From assembly GCA_900320035.1 (NCBI GenBank), contig ONQU01000026.1, positions 1 to 9,474 on the forward strand: 9,474 bases of DNA, read 5' to 3'. The position numbers and the translations under genes were made by a program. This DNA is from an uncultured Rhodospirillaceae bacterium. Lineage in GTDB: Bacteria > Pseudomonadota > Alphaproteobacteria > RF32 > CAG-239. Of this stretch, positions 1 to 5,880 are shown piece after piece. How positions within the stretch are numbered: position 1 is the first letter of the stretch; every line of letters starts with the position of its first letter. Below the pieces are notes generated by a model. That model saw only the letters and a program-made list of their open reading frames with translations, was not told where the DNA came from and searched no databases.

Positions 1-75
1 GAATCGGTAGACGCTGCAGACTTAAAATCTGTTGGGATTTATCCCGTGCCAGTTCAAGTCTGGCCTAGCGCACCA
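1..75 (+). tRNA. tRNA-Leu (anticodon UAA), 5' end cut off by the window edge
   Basis: The anticodon stem gcaga/tctgt encloses the loop cttaaaa, whose central triplet is TAA, so the tRNA reads UUA leucine codons. A long variable arm (ggga/tccc around ttta) marks it as a type II tRNA, which agrees with leucine. The T arm is gccag, loop ttcaagt, then ctggc (60-64). The 3' acceptor strand ctagcgc (65-71) is followed by discriminator A72 and an encoded CCA at 73-75. The visible part starts in the D arm, so about a dozen 5' bases (the acceptor strand and part of the D stem) lie outside the window. It is followed at once by a terminator hairpin, so it is the last or only gene of its transcript. Confidence 0.95.
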
Positions 76-81
76 ACAAAA

Positions 82-117
82 AAGCTCTTTCTTGAGGGAA
101 AGAGCTTCTTTGTTGTT
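82..117. terminator. Intrinsic terminator, probably bidirectional, between tRNA-Leu and the Bax inhibitor-1 gene
   Basis: A perfect 10-bp stem (aagctctttc at 82-91, gaaagagctt at 98-107) closes a 6-base loop, ttgagg. On the plus strand it is followed by the T-rich ctttgttgtt, which suits termination of the tRNA transcript. On the minus strand the sequence after the stem is also T-rich, being the complement of aacaaaa at 75-81, so it can end the leftward gene whose stop is at 126. The flanks are largely complementary too, which would lengthen the stem. Confidence 0.85.
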
Positions 118-125
118 ATGTTAAA

Positions 126-872
126 TTATCTTCTGTCACCCATCAGCCGCAGCAACATCAGGAACAGGTTCACAAAATCCAAATATAAATTCAAGGCGCC
201 GGCAATTGCTTTGCGTGAAGCCGTATCTTCACTATCTTGACGATAGTACATCATCTTAATGTTTTGTATATCCACTGCCGTTAAGCCGGTGAACAATAAA
301 ACCCCGATACACGACAGCGCATAATCCAAACCGCTGCTTTTTAAGAACATATTGACCACTAAAGCCACAATCAACCCTATAAGCGCCATATACAAATAGC
401 TGCCGAGCTTAGATAAATCGCGCTGGGTGGAATAGCCCAGTATCCCCATGCAGCCGAATGTGATGGCCGTCACAAAGAAAACGCGTGTAATGCTGGCACC
501 GCTATAAATAATGAATAAATAAGCCAGCGATGCACCTTCTAACACGGAAAACAGCCAAAATACGGCTTGCACCGCTGCCAAACTTTTCCGCGATAAGACA
601 TAATGAAAAGCAAAAATCATCGCTAAAGGCGACAACATCACCAACCAACCAATACCGGAAATCGAAGCTGTCTGCGCTTGATAATCAATATTATAGAGCA
701 ATTTTATTAAACCGGTATTGGCAAATAAATAGGCCACCAAACCAGCCACCAGCAAACTTCCGCTCATATAATTAAACACCTTAATCATATAGCTGCGCAA
801 ACCCTCATCAACCACTTCCACACTTGGCCGTGCCACCACTTCAATTTGCGAAGACTTGTTTAATTCATTCAT
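126..872 (-). CDS. Bax inhibitor-1 / YccA-YbhL family integral membrane protein
   Basis: This 248-residue protein has about seven hydrophobic segments, near residues 35-51, 72-93, 97-123, 128-147, 157-177, 182-200 and 226-244. The C-terminal signature is clear: GALNLYLDFVNLFLMLLR at 225-242, with TAVDIQNIK at 198-206 upstream. D201 and D232 are the likely counterparts of the two aspartates that form the pH-sensing pair in the Bacillus YetJ structure. The length matches the family, and the first 25 residues form a polar cytoplasmic tail. Known members are inner-membrane proteins. Some leak Ca2+, and others (E. coli YccA) interact with the FtsH protease, so the exact role here is open. An AAGGAGA ribosome binding site lies eight bases before the ATG. 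The gene is last in a leftward run of three and ends at a hairpin terminator. Confidence 0.93.
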   Translation of the reverse strand: MNELNKSSQIEVVARPSVEVVDEGLRSYMIKVFNYMSGSLLVAGLVAYLFANTGLIKLLYNIDYQAQTASISGIGWLVMLSPLAMIFAFHYVLSRKSLAAVQAVFWLFSVLEGASLAYLFIIYSGASITRVFFVTAITFGCMGILGYSTQRDLSKLGSYLYMALIGLIVALVVNMFLKSSGLDYALSCIGVLLFTGLTAVDIQNIKMMYYRQDSEDTASRKAIAGALNLYLDFVNLFLMLLRLMGDRR

Positions 873-907
873 TTTTACTTCTCCTTATATTTTCTTCACC
901 TACGGAC

Positions 908-936
908 AATATAGTTTTTTTAGCGGCAAAAATCAA
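908..936 (-). promoter_or_regulatory. Candidate sigma-70-type promoter for the Bax inhibitor-1 gene
   Basis: On the minus strand, TTGATT (931-936) and TATATT (908-913) are separated by exactly 17 bases. The -10 box lies about 35 bases before the start codon at 872. If it is used, this gene can be expressed independently of the synthase-like gene upstream. The match is by eye only. An 8-bp inverted repeat overlaps the -35 edge and the spacer. Confidence 0.5.
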
Positions 937-952
937 TACAATTATTTTGCCG
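924..952. repeat. Inverted repeat over the -35 region of the Bax inhibitor-1 promoter
   Basis: The arms cggcaaaa (924-931) and ttttgccg (945-952) are perfect 8-bp complements separated by 13 bases, so their centres are 21 bp apart, about two helical turns. Neither strand has a T run directly after the hairpin, which argues against a terminator. The spacing and the overlap with the candidate promoter suit an operator for a dimeric regulator. That is inference from geometry alone. Confidence 0.45.
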
Positions 953-967
953 ACAAAGGTGTTCCAT

Positions 968-1801
968 TCATTTATTAAATATTGTGCGTACCAAAATCGC
1001 CACATAGGCCGCGAAACTGATTTTTGGTTTTGGCGAAATAATTTCCCAACCGCGATGGCGCATAATTTCAAACAGGCAAAATGTCACGTTTTTGGTATAG
1101 CGCAAAGACATCGCTTCGCGTGGTGGCATCTTCCGCAATATGCGTTCAGCCTTTAAAAATGCCAACTCCGCTTCGCCGGCAAGTAATTCGCGAGCAAAAG
1201 CAAAATCGGGCATTTCAATAACCTGAAGCGGCTCAGTAACAGGGATGTTAGCACGTTTTAAAATATCTTTTGGCATATAAAGGCGTCCCTTTTTAGCTTC
1301 ATCTTTTGTGTCACGCAGAATCAATGTTATGATCACGGCGCGTCCCAAATTTTTAGCTAATTCAGCAGTAGCTGCCGCATGTTTTGCATCAATAATTTGC
1401 AAAGCTAATTCAAACGGAACCACGGCTGTGCCGTTTATATATTGCTCAAAAACCAATCTTTCCGGCGCTTGCAAAGGATGCGGTACATTCAGCGCCGCAC
1501 TTTTTAAAATTTCTTCCCATTGCTTTTGCGGCAAATTGAAACGTAGGCAATTTTTATAAATTTTGCGACCGATATTCGTTGCCGGTACGTGTTTTACATA
1601 TATATTATCGAGTTCTTCGTGCCACGCTTTCAACAGTTCTTTTTTCTCCGGAAGCGGCATATCAGAGCGCGCCACTCCGTCAATATGGCGGCAAAAAGCA
1701 AACAGCGTGAATAAGGCTTCGCGCTTAATCTTCGGTAAACCGCGCATACACCAAAACAGCGCTGGATGAGATTTTTTTACCAAATCACCGACAGACAGCA
1801 T
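968..1801 (-). CDS. Squalene/phytoene synthase (HpnD-like) family protein with degenerate catalytic motifs
   Basis: The 277-residue protein has the family layout: an N-terminal REALFTLFAFCRHID segment (28-41), an acidic helix KAWHEELDNIY (58-68), and LRDTKDEAKKGRLYMP (162-177), which matches the second aspartate-rich region of HpnD and phytoene synthases. True enzymes join two prenyl diphosphates head to head, using two DxxxD motifs that bind Mg2+. Here the first motif reads DGVAR (41-45), with Arg for the second Asp, and the second reads DTKDE (164-168), with Glu for the second Asp. The usual NxLRD is LILRD, and the YCxRVAG-like helix is YINGTA (121-126). Catalysis is therefore doubtful. It may be a pseudoenzyme, as the mitochondrial complex I assembly factor NDUFAF6 of the same fold is thought to be, or an enzyme with altered chemistry. 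No other hopanoid or carotenoid gene is in view. A GAAAGGTG ribosome binding site precedes the ATG, and a good promoter lies just upstream. Confidence 0.8.
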   Translation of the reverse strand: MLSVGDLVKKSHPALFWCMRGLPKIKREALFTLFAFCRHIDGVARSDMPLPEKKELLKAWHEELDNIYVKHVPATNIGRKIYKNCLRFNLPQKQWEEILKSAALNVPHPLQAPERLVFEQYINGTAVVPFELALQIIDAKHAAATAELAKNLGRAVIITLILRDTKDEAKKGRLYMPKDILKRANIPVTEPLQVIEMPDFAFARELLAGEAELAFLKAERILRKMPPREAMSLRYTKNVTFCLFEIMRHRGWEIISPKPKISFAAYVAILVRTIFNK

Positions 1802-1837
1802 TAAACACCTTTCTTCCTCATTATCTAAAACAATAAA

Positions 1838-1866
1838 ATATTACTTAAAAACGAATCTATCGTCAA
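1838..1866 (-). promoter_or_regulatory. Strong candidate sigma-70-type promoter for the synthase-like gene
   Basis: On the minus strand, TTGACG (1861-1866) and TAATAT (1838-1843) are 17 bases apart, each box differing from consensus by one base. The -10 box is 36 bases before the start codon at 1801. It lies in the 88-base gap after trmFO, so the synthase-like gene and possibly the next gene need not rely on trmFO transcription. No convincing terminator for trmFO was found in the gap, so readthrough is also possible. Confidence 0.65.
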
Positions 1867-1889
1867 GCGATGAGTTCACTGCTTGTTGA

Positions 1890-3233
1890 TTATTTTATTT
1901 GCTCGAGCCATTGTGCAAAATCATTTAAGGCGCGACGACAATAAGCCTCTTTACGTTCTGCACCTTTAATTTTGCGAAATTTACCATTTGCGGTCGTTTC
2001 ACCTTGAATAGTCGGGAAAATACCAAAATTTATATTCATCGGCTGATACTCGGTTGTGGTATCGTGCAAATGCCCCAACATAGCGCCGGTCGCCGTAGTT
2101 GGCGGCGGCAATATCGGCATCTTGCCACACACCAAATCAGCCGCAAAATAACCCGCCATCATACCGACATTAGCGCTTTCAACATATCCTTCACAACCGC
2201 TGATTTGTCCGGCGAACATCACATTAGGCTGAGTTTTTAGGCGCAAAAATTCATCTAATAGCAGCGGACTGTTAATGAAAGTATTTTTATGAATCCCGCC
2301 AAAACGTGCAAACTCAGCGTTTTCCAACCCCGGAATCATACGTAAAACTCGTTGTTGCTCACCATGTTTCATTTTGGTCTGAAATCCAACCATATTGCGC
2401 AATGTGTCTTCTTTATTATCTTGCCTTAATTGCACCACTGCATAAGGCTTTTCAGTGCTGTGCGGATCAGTTAAACCAACCGGTTTGAGCGGTCCGAATA
2501 AAAGCGTATCAATACCGCGCTCTGCCATCACCTCAATTGGCAGACATCCGTCAAAATATTGTGGTTCTTCAAAATCATGAAACGGCATTTTTTCAGCTTT
2601 CAGCAATTCTCCAACAAAGGCATAATACTGCTCGCGATTGAGCGGACAATTGATGTAGTCATACTTATCCCCCTTGTCGTAACGCGATTGGTACCAAGCT
2701 TTGTTAAAATCGATGCTTTCTTTATACACAACCGGCGCAATGGCATCATAAAACGACAAAGCTTGATGTTCTACCTTCGCTAAAATCGCCGCAGCAAAAT
2801 CAGCACTGGTTAATGGTCCGGTAGCAATAATCGTTAACGGTGCATCCGCTGTCGGAAACTCATTTATTTCTTGGTGATTCACTTCGACCATGGAGGTCGC
2901 CAACAGCTTTTCGCTGACCATTTTAGCAAACCCTTCGCGATCAACCGCCAGAGCTCCGCCAGCCGGAACTTTTGTGGCATCGGCACATTGCATAATAAGC
3001 GAATCGAAGCGCCGCATTTCTTCATGCATCAGACCGACGGCATTATGCTCGGCATCATCAGAACGTAGAGAATTTGAGCAGACTAATTCCGCAAATTGCG
3101 GACTTTTATGTGCCGCTGAAAATTTATGCGGCTTCATTTCAAAAAGTTTTACCTTTATCTCCCGCTTTGCTAATTGCCAAGCGGCCTCACAACCGGCCAA
3201 ACCGGCCCCGATTATATGTACGACATCTGTCAT
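1890..3233 (-). CDS. trmFO: TrmFO: FAD- and folate-dependent tRNA (uracil-54-C5)-methyltransferase
   Basis: TrmFO makes ribothymidine at position 54 of the tRNA T loop, using 5,10-methylenetetrahydrofolate as carbon donor and reduced FAD as electron source. The 447-residue product has the family's usual length. Its N-terminal dinucleotide-binding motif is IIGAGLAGCEAA (7-18), followed by the diagnostic AELVCSNSLRSDDAEHNAVG (48-67). C52 and C230 match the two functionally important cysteines described in the Bacillus enzyme (C53 and C226). FARFGGIHKNTFINSP (308-323) and FAGQISGCEGYVES (340-353) are further hallmark blocks, the second near the FAD-binding C-terminal part. The start is supported by AAGGAG five bases before the ATG. 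It is the first gene of the leftward run, diverging from the exported-protein gene across 135 bases. The tRNA-Leu in this window carries the TTCAAGT T loop that is the type of substrate such enzymes modify. Confidence 0.97.
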   Translation of the reverse strand: MTDVVHIIGAGLAGCEAAWQLAKREIKVKLFEMKPHKFSAAHKSPQFAELVCSNSLRSDDAEHNAVGLMHEEMRRFDSLIMQCADATKVPAGGALAVDREGFAKMVSEKLLATSMVEVNHQEINEFPTADAPLTIIATGPLTSADFAAAILAKVEHQALSFYDAIAPVVYKESIDFNKAWYQSRYDKGDKYDYINCPLNREQYYAFVGELLKAEKMPFHDFEEPQYFDGCLPIEVMAERGIDTLLFGPLKPVGLTDPHSTEKPYAVVQLRQDNKEDTLRNMVGFQTKMKHGEQQRVLRMIPGLENAEFARFGGIHKNTFINSPLLLDEFLRLKTQPNVMFAGQISGCEGYVESANVGMMAGYFAADLVCGKMPILPPPTTATGAMLGHLHDTTTEYQPMNINFGIFPTIQGETTANGKFRKIKGAERKEAYCRRALNDFAQWLEQIK

Positions 3234-3247
3234 TTTTGCTCCTTAAC

Positions 3248-3265
3248 TTTAGGGTTTAACCTAAA
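3248..3265. repeat. Short inverted repeat in the trmFO leader
   Basis: The arms tttagg (3248-3253) and cctaaa (3260-3265) are perfect complements with six bases between. Allowing one bulged G, the pairing extends through tt/aa to a near-complete palindrome. It lies 15 bases upstream of the trmFO start, between the candidate -10 box and the ribosome binding site. It could be a protein-binding dyad or a weak leader hairpin close to the ribosome binding site. No function can be assigned. Confidence 0.35.
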
Positions 3266-3278
3266 CTGCTTAAAAAAT

Positions 3279-3307
3279 ATTGTAAACAACAATTTGCAGA
3301 TATTTTA
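3279..3307 (-). promoter_or_regulatory. Weak candidate promoter for trmFO in the divergent region
   Basis: On the minus strand a good -10 box, TACAAT (3279-3284), lies 45 bases before the trmFO start. The hexamer 17 bases upstream, TAAAAT (3302-3307), is a poor -35 match. The whole 3234-3368 gap is very AT-rich and must also hold the promoter of the rightward exported-protein gene. For that gene only a poor pair was seen (TACGAT at 3331-3336 with no good -35). Confidence 0.3.
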
Positions 3308-3368
3308 AATCTTTTTTAAAACCACCATGTTACGATGTAGCAAAAAGTTAATTGGTTGAGATATAACA

Positions 3369-4250
3369 ATGACAATAGATATTAGAAAAATGCTGTTTTA
3401 TACTCTTTTCGGCTTTATCGCAACCTTCAATGCTGCCGCTGATGAGGAAAAACCGACTGATTCGCTGGCAGAATATGTGCAAAATGCTGAAACAAATAAG
3501 CAGGAAGCTACAGATAAAAAAGAAAAAGGCGAAAGCAATAAAACAGAAGAAGGTGATACTTGGATTAACAACTTGGTCACAACCGTTGCCGAAAAAGGCT
3601 CTGCTGCTATTGCCTCGGTGGGACAAGATACGCAAGCACCAATCCATCGCTCTAATGCCTCAGTTTTTGATATTTCCGGCATAATGCTGCGCATGAATCG
3701 CGAGCAAACGGCACAAGCCATGCAAAAGCGTGGCTATCGTAAAACCTATGAAAATCTCGAAATTCCGAATTTTATCCGTTGGCGTTATGAAGAACTCTGC
3801 CGCAATCAGGGTGTCGTGGGCTTTGAACGTATCGGAAACTGCGTGGTTAAAATGGCAAAGCAGAAAAATTACCAGTATGTTCAACACGAAAAATACGCTA
3901 ATTTTCACACCAAAGAAGAAATCGAAGTTTTTTATACCAGCAATTTCACCGGTAATAAAGTACATCGCATTATGTACCATACCGAAGCAGCCAATGTTAC
4001 CGGTAGCGGTGCCAAAGCGGCTTACTTACAAAATTTGAAAGTCTTTGAATTTTGGAAAAAAATCAATCAAAAGTATGGCGTTCCGGATAACAAAGATCAA
4101 GTTATCTGGGGGTTAGGTGAAAACAAACCATATTTACAGGCTGCAACTGGCCGATTGATTTTAACCGATCCGATGTTATTGGAACTAGATTATACCCGCA
4201 TGTCACGTGAAGACCAAAAATTTATGAATACCGCGGTTTACACTTTTTAG
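3369..4250 (+). CDS. Exported protein of unknown function, upstream of chpT
   Basis: I do not recognise the family. The 293-residue product starts with a typical Sec signal peptide: basic MTIDIRK, a hydrophobic core at 8-20, and a signal peptidase I-like site after ...NAAA at residue 24. Residues 25-65 are a low-complexity linker rich in Glu, Lys, Asn and Thr, probably disordered. A folded region starts near 98 with FDISGIMLRMNREQTAQAMQ (100-119) and RGY at 121-123, a pattern like the start of BamE/SmpA-type repeats in periplasmic proteins. C144 and C158 could form a disulfide. The C-terminal third includes FEFWKKINQKYGVPDN (226-241) and a short LQAATGRLIL strand region (256-265). No transmembrane helix follows the signal and no lipobox Cys is present, so a soluble periplasmic protein is likely. 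The ribosome binding site is weak (GAG eight bases before the ATG), and an internal ATG at codon 8 would leave a shorter signal. It is probably co-transcribed with chpT. Confidence 0.8.
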   Translation: MTIDIRKMLFYTLFGFIATFNAAADEEKPTDSLAEYVQNAETNKQEATDKKEKGESNKTEEGDTWINNLVTTVAEKGSAAIASVGQDTQAPIHRSNASVFDISGIMLRMNREQTAQAMQKRGYRKTYENLEIPNFIRWRYEELCRNQGVVGFERIGNCVVKMAKQKNYQYVQHEKYANFHTKEEIEVFYTSNFTGNKVHRIMYHTEAANVTGSGAKAAYLQNLKVFEFWKKINQKYGVPDNKDQVIWGLGENKPYLQAATGRLILTDPMLLELDYTRMSREDQKFMNTAVYTF

Positions 4251-4263
4251 GAGTAAAGCAAAA

Positions 4264-4869
4264 ATGGAAAATGCAAAAACTGAGTTGGCAGAGCTTGTGT
4301 GTACACGCATCAGCCATGATTTAATCGGTAATATCGGTGCTTTAAATAACATCTTGGAAATTCTCCCCGAAGCCAATGGTGTTTTAGAAGAAAGCGATTT
4401 AAGCGTTTTAGAAACGGCCGCACAAACTCTAAGCGCCCGCCAGCAGTTTTTCCGCGTTGCTTTCGGGCAAGAAACCACCGCGATTACACCAGATAAATTA
4501 CAGCAAATTTGCCAAGATTATCTGCATGTAACCGGTAACCGCACTTATCCTCTTGATTTTGAGTGTAATAATATGGCTCCGGCAGTGGCTAAAATTCTAT
4601 GCTTGTGCCTAATGATTGGTGCCGAAGTATGCTTACGCGGCGGTCATATTAAGGTGCAAGTCGGCCAAAAAATAACGGTTACAACAACTTCTCAAACCCC
4701 TTTATCGGCTCCCAAAATCGCCGTCTATGAGCAAATTTTAGCCGGAAAAACACCAACTGAAAATACCGCCCAATTTGTTCAGCTAATTTATTTGCAAGCG
4801 CTACTTGGTGGTGATGTTCCATTAAAACTGTCAGCAACTGAAAATGAAATGACTTTAATTATTGGTTGA
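4264..4869 (+). CDS. chpT: ChpT-like histidine phosphotransferase of the CckA-ChpT-CtrA phosphorelay
   Basis: In Alphaproteobacteria ChpT carries phosphate from the hybrid kinase CckA to the response regulators CtrA and CpdR, which control cell cycle or motility programmes. The 201-residue product opens with LAELVCTRISHDLIGNIGAL (8-27), the dimerisation helix of the family. H18 in the SHDLIG motif is the expected phosphorylated histidine, and NNILEIL (28-34) continues the helix. A second helix near 47-67 completes the helical hairpin. The rest (about 75-201) corresponds to the degenerate kinase-like ATPase fold of ChpT, and no clear N, G1 or G2 ATP-binding boxes are seen, as expected for a pure phosphotransferase. 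Its length is slightly below the Caulobacter protein. AGGAG (4249-4253) overlaps the stop codon of the exported-protein gene and lies ten bases before this ATG, which suggests coupled translation. The partners are not in the window. Confidence 0.85.
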   Translation: MENAKTELAELVCTRISHDLIGNIGALNNILEILPEANGVLEESDLSVLETAAQTLSARQQFFRVAFGQETTAITPDKLQQICQDYLHVTGNRTYPLDFECNNMAPAVAKILCLCLMIGAEVCLRGGHIKVQVGQKITVTTTSQTPLSAPKIAVYEQILAGKTPTENTAQFVQLIYLQALLGGDVPLKLSATENEMTLIIG

Positions 4870-4932
4870 TAATTAAAGGTTACAACCTCTATATCATAAA
4901 AAGACAATAACCCGATATATGTTTTTAGTGCT

Positions 4933-4949
4933 AAAGCATATATTGCTTT
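4933..4949. repeat. Inverted repeat overlapping the -35 box of rpoH
   Basis: A perfect 6-bp dyad, aaagca and tgcttt, encloses tatat, and its right arm overlaps the candidate -35 box TTGCTT (4943-4948). No T run follows, so it is not a convincing terminator for chpT. It may be an operator on the rpoH promoter, but a dyad this short can occur by chance in AT-rich DNA. Confidence 0.35.
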
Positions 4950-4970
4950 CGGCGTGTTGATAACTAGAAT
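4943..4970 (+). promoter_or_regulatory. Candidate promoter for rpoH
   Basis: TTGCTT (4943-4948) and TAGAAT (4965-4970) are separated by 16 bases, a fair match to a vegetative promoter. Transcription would start near 4977, giving a leader of only about 23 bases. That leader holds AAGGAGG (4988-4994) five bases before the rpoH ATG. A leader this short leaves no room for an extended 5' RNA thermosensor, and no heat-shock-type promoter boxes were recognised. Readthrough from chpT is possible because no clear terminator separates the genes. Confidence 0.5.
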
Positions 4971-4999
4971 TAAGAGCGGTCAACAATAAGGAGGGCACT

Positions 5000-5878
5000 A
5001 TGGAAAATGGAACTTCTTTTATCGGACTTGACTTTTCGCCAGAACTTAATATGGCGCGCTACTTACAAAACATTCGCAAATTTCCGCTTTTAAGCCAAGA
5101 TGAAGAATATCAACTGGCTGTTGAATATAAACAAACCGGTGATAAAAATATTGCCTATCGTTTAATTACCTCACATCTGCGTTTGGTGGTCAAAGTGGTA
5201 TCACAATACAAAGGTTACGGTCTTCCCGTCAGTGAAATGATTTCTGAGGGCAATATCGGCCTGATTTACGCTATCGACCGCTTTGAGCCGGATAAAGGCT
5301 TTCGCTTTTCCACTTATGCTTTGTGGTGGATTAAAGCCGCCGTGCAAAAATATATTCTGAACTCTTGGTCATTGGTCAAACTTGGCACGACGGCCGCCCA
5401 AAAGAAGCTGTTTTTTAATTTACGCAAAATCAAAAACCAACTTAATCTGACCGATGATCGCGAACTTTCATCGCAAATTTTGCAAGATATAGCTTCATCG
5501 CTTGATGTCAGCGTACAAGAAGTCACCGACATGAATACGCGCCTTAAGGCTCATGACGGTTCGCTCAATGCCACGGTTGATAATGATGACGGCGACGGTG
5601 CGGCCGAATGGCTTGATTTTATATACGATACCAAACCCAATCAAGAAGAACGTTTGGCTTACCGCGAAACTCTAAATTATCGACGTAGACTTTTCAATCA
5701 AGCGATTACCGTCCTTAATCCCCGTGAAAAAGATATTCTCTATCAACGCCGTCTGGCCGATGAGAACGCCACATTGGAAGATTTAAGCCGCATCTATAAC
5801 ATATCAAAAGAACGGGTACGACAAATTGAACTGAATTCCATTCGCAAAATATCGAAAGCAATTGAAACCATGCAGTAA
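5000..5878 (+). CDS. rpoH: RNA polymerase heat-shock sigma factor RpoH (sigma-32)
   Basis: RpoH directs RNA polymerase to heat-shock promoters for chaperones and proteases. The 292-residue length is typical (284 in E. coli). Region 2 includes LITSHLRLVVKVVSQYKGYG (55-74), the core-binding GNIGLIYAIDRFEPDKGFRF (84-103) and the promoter-melting STYALWWIKAAVQKYIL (104-120). The RpoH box QKKLFFNLR (134-142) separates it from RpoD-type factors. The region 4.2 helix-turn-helix is TLEDLSRIYNISKERVRQIE (258-277). A spacer of unusually acidic residues (194-206) joins regions 3 and 4. An ideal AAGGAGG ribosome binding site fixes the start. Its stop codon is two bases from that of addA on the other strand. 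Some Alphaproteobacteria have more than one RpoH, and whether this is the only one cannot be told here. Confidence 0.96.
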   Translation: MENGTSFIGLDFSPELNMARYLQNIRKFPLLSQDEEYQLAVEYKQTGDKNIAYRLITSHLRLVVKVVSQYKGYGLPVSEMISEGNIGLIYAIDRFEPDKGFRFSTYALWWIKAAVQKYILNSWSLVKLGTTAAQKKLFFNLRKIKNQLNLTDDRELSSQILQDIASSLDVSVQEVTDMNTRLKAHDGSLNATVDNDDGDGAAEWLDFIYDTKPNQEERLAYRETLNYRRRLFNQAITVLNPREKDILYQRRLADENATLEDLSRIYNISKERVRQIELNSIRKISKAIETMQ

Positions 5879-5880
5879 TA

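Noticed and set aside
1..75. tRNA-Leu as an attachment site for an integrated element.
   Set aside because: No integrase gene and no repeat of the tRNA 3' end was found in the window. The sequence after it is a terminator and an ordinary chromosomal gene.
924..952. Hairpin between the synthase-like gene and the Bax inhibitor-1 gene as a transcription terminator.
   Set aside because: The stem is AT-rich, the loop is 13 bases, and neither strand has a T run directly after it. An operator-like dyad fits better.
1890..3233. trmFO as a possible horizontally acquired gene, since it is best known from Gram-positive bacteria.
   Set aside because: TrmFO (formerly Gid) is common in Alphaproteobacteria, and the base composition here does not differ visibly from neighbouring genes.
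2890..3246. A 118-codon rightward open frame opposite the N-terminal part of trmFO.
   Set aside because: It is fully antisense to highly conserved TrmFO motifs, has no ribosome binding site of note and its translation looks like a coding shadow.
3243..3261. Possible CtrA-binding site (TTAA ... TTAACC) in the trmFO upstream region, tempting because chpT is nearby.
   Set aside because: The two TTAA elements are nine bases apart, whereas the CtrA consensus needs seven. In DNA this AT-rich such half-sites are expected by chance.
3398..3980. Leftward open frames of about 100 codons opposite the exported-protein gene.
   Set aside because: They are antisense to a gene with a good signal peptide and a coherent fold pattern. 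They contain Ser/Phe-rich shadow sequence and no start signals.
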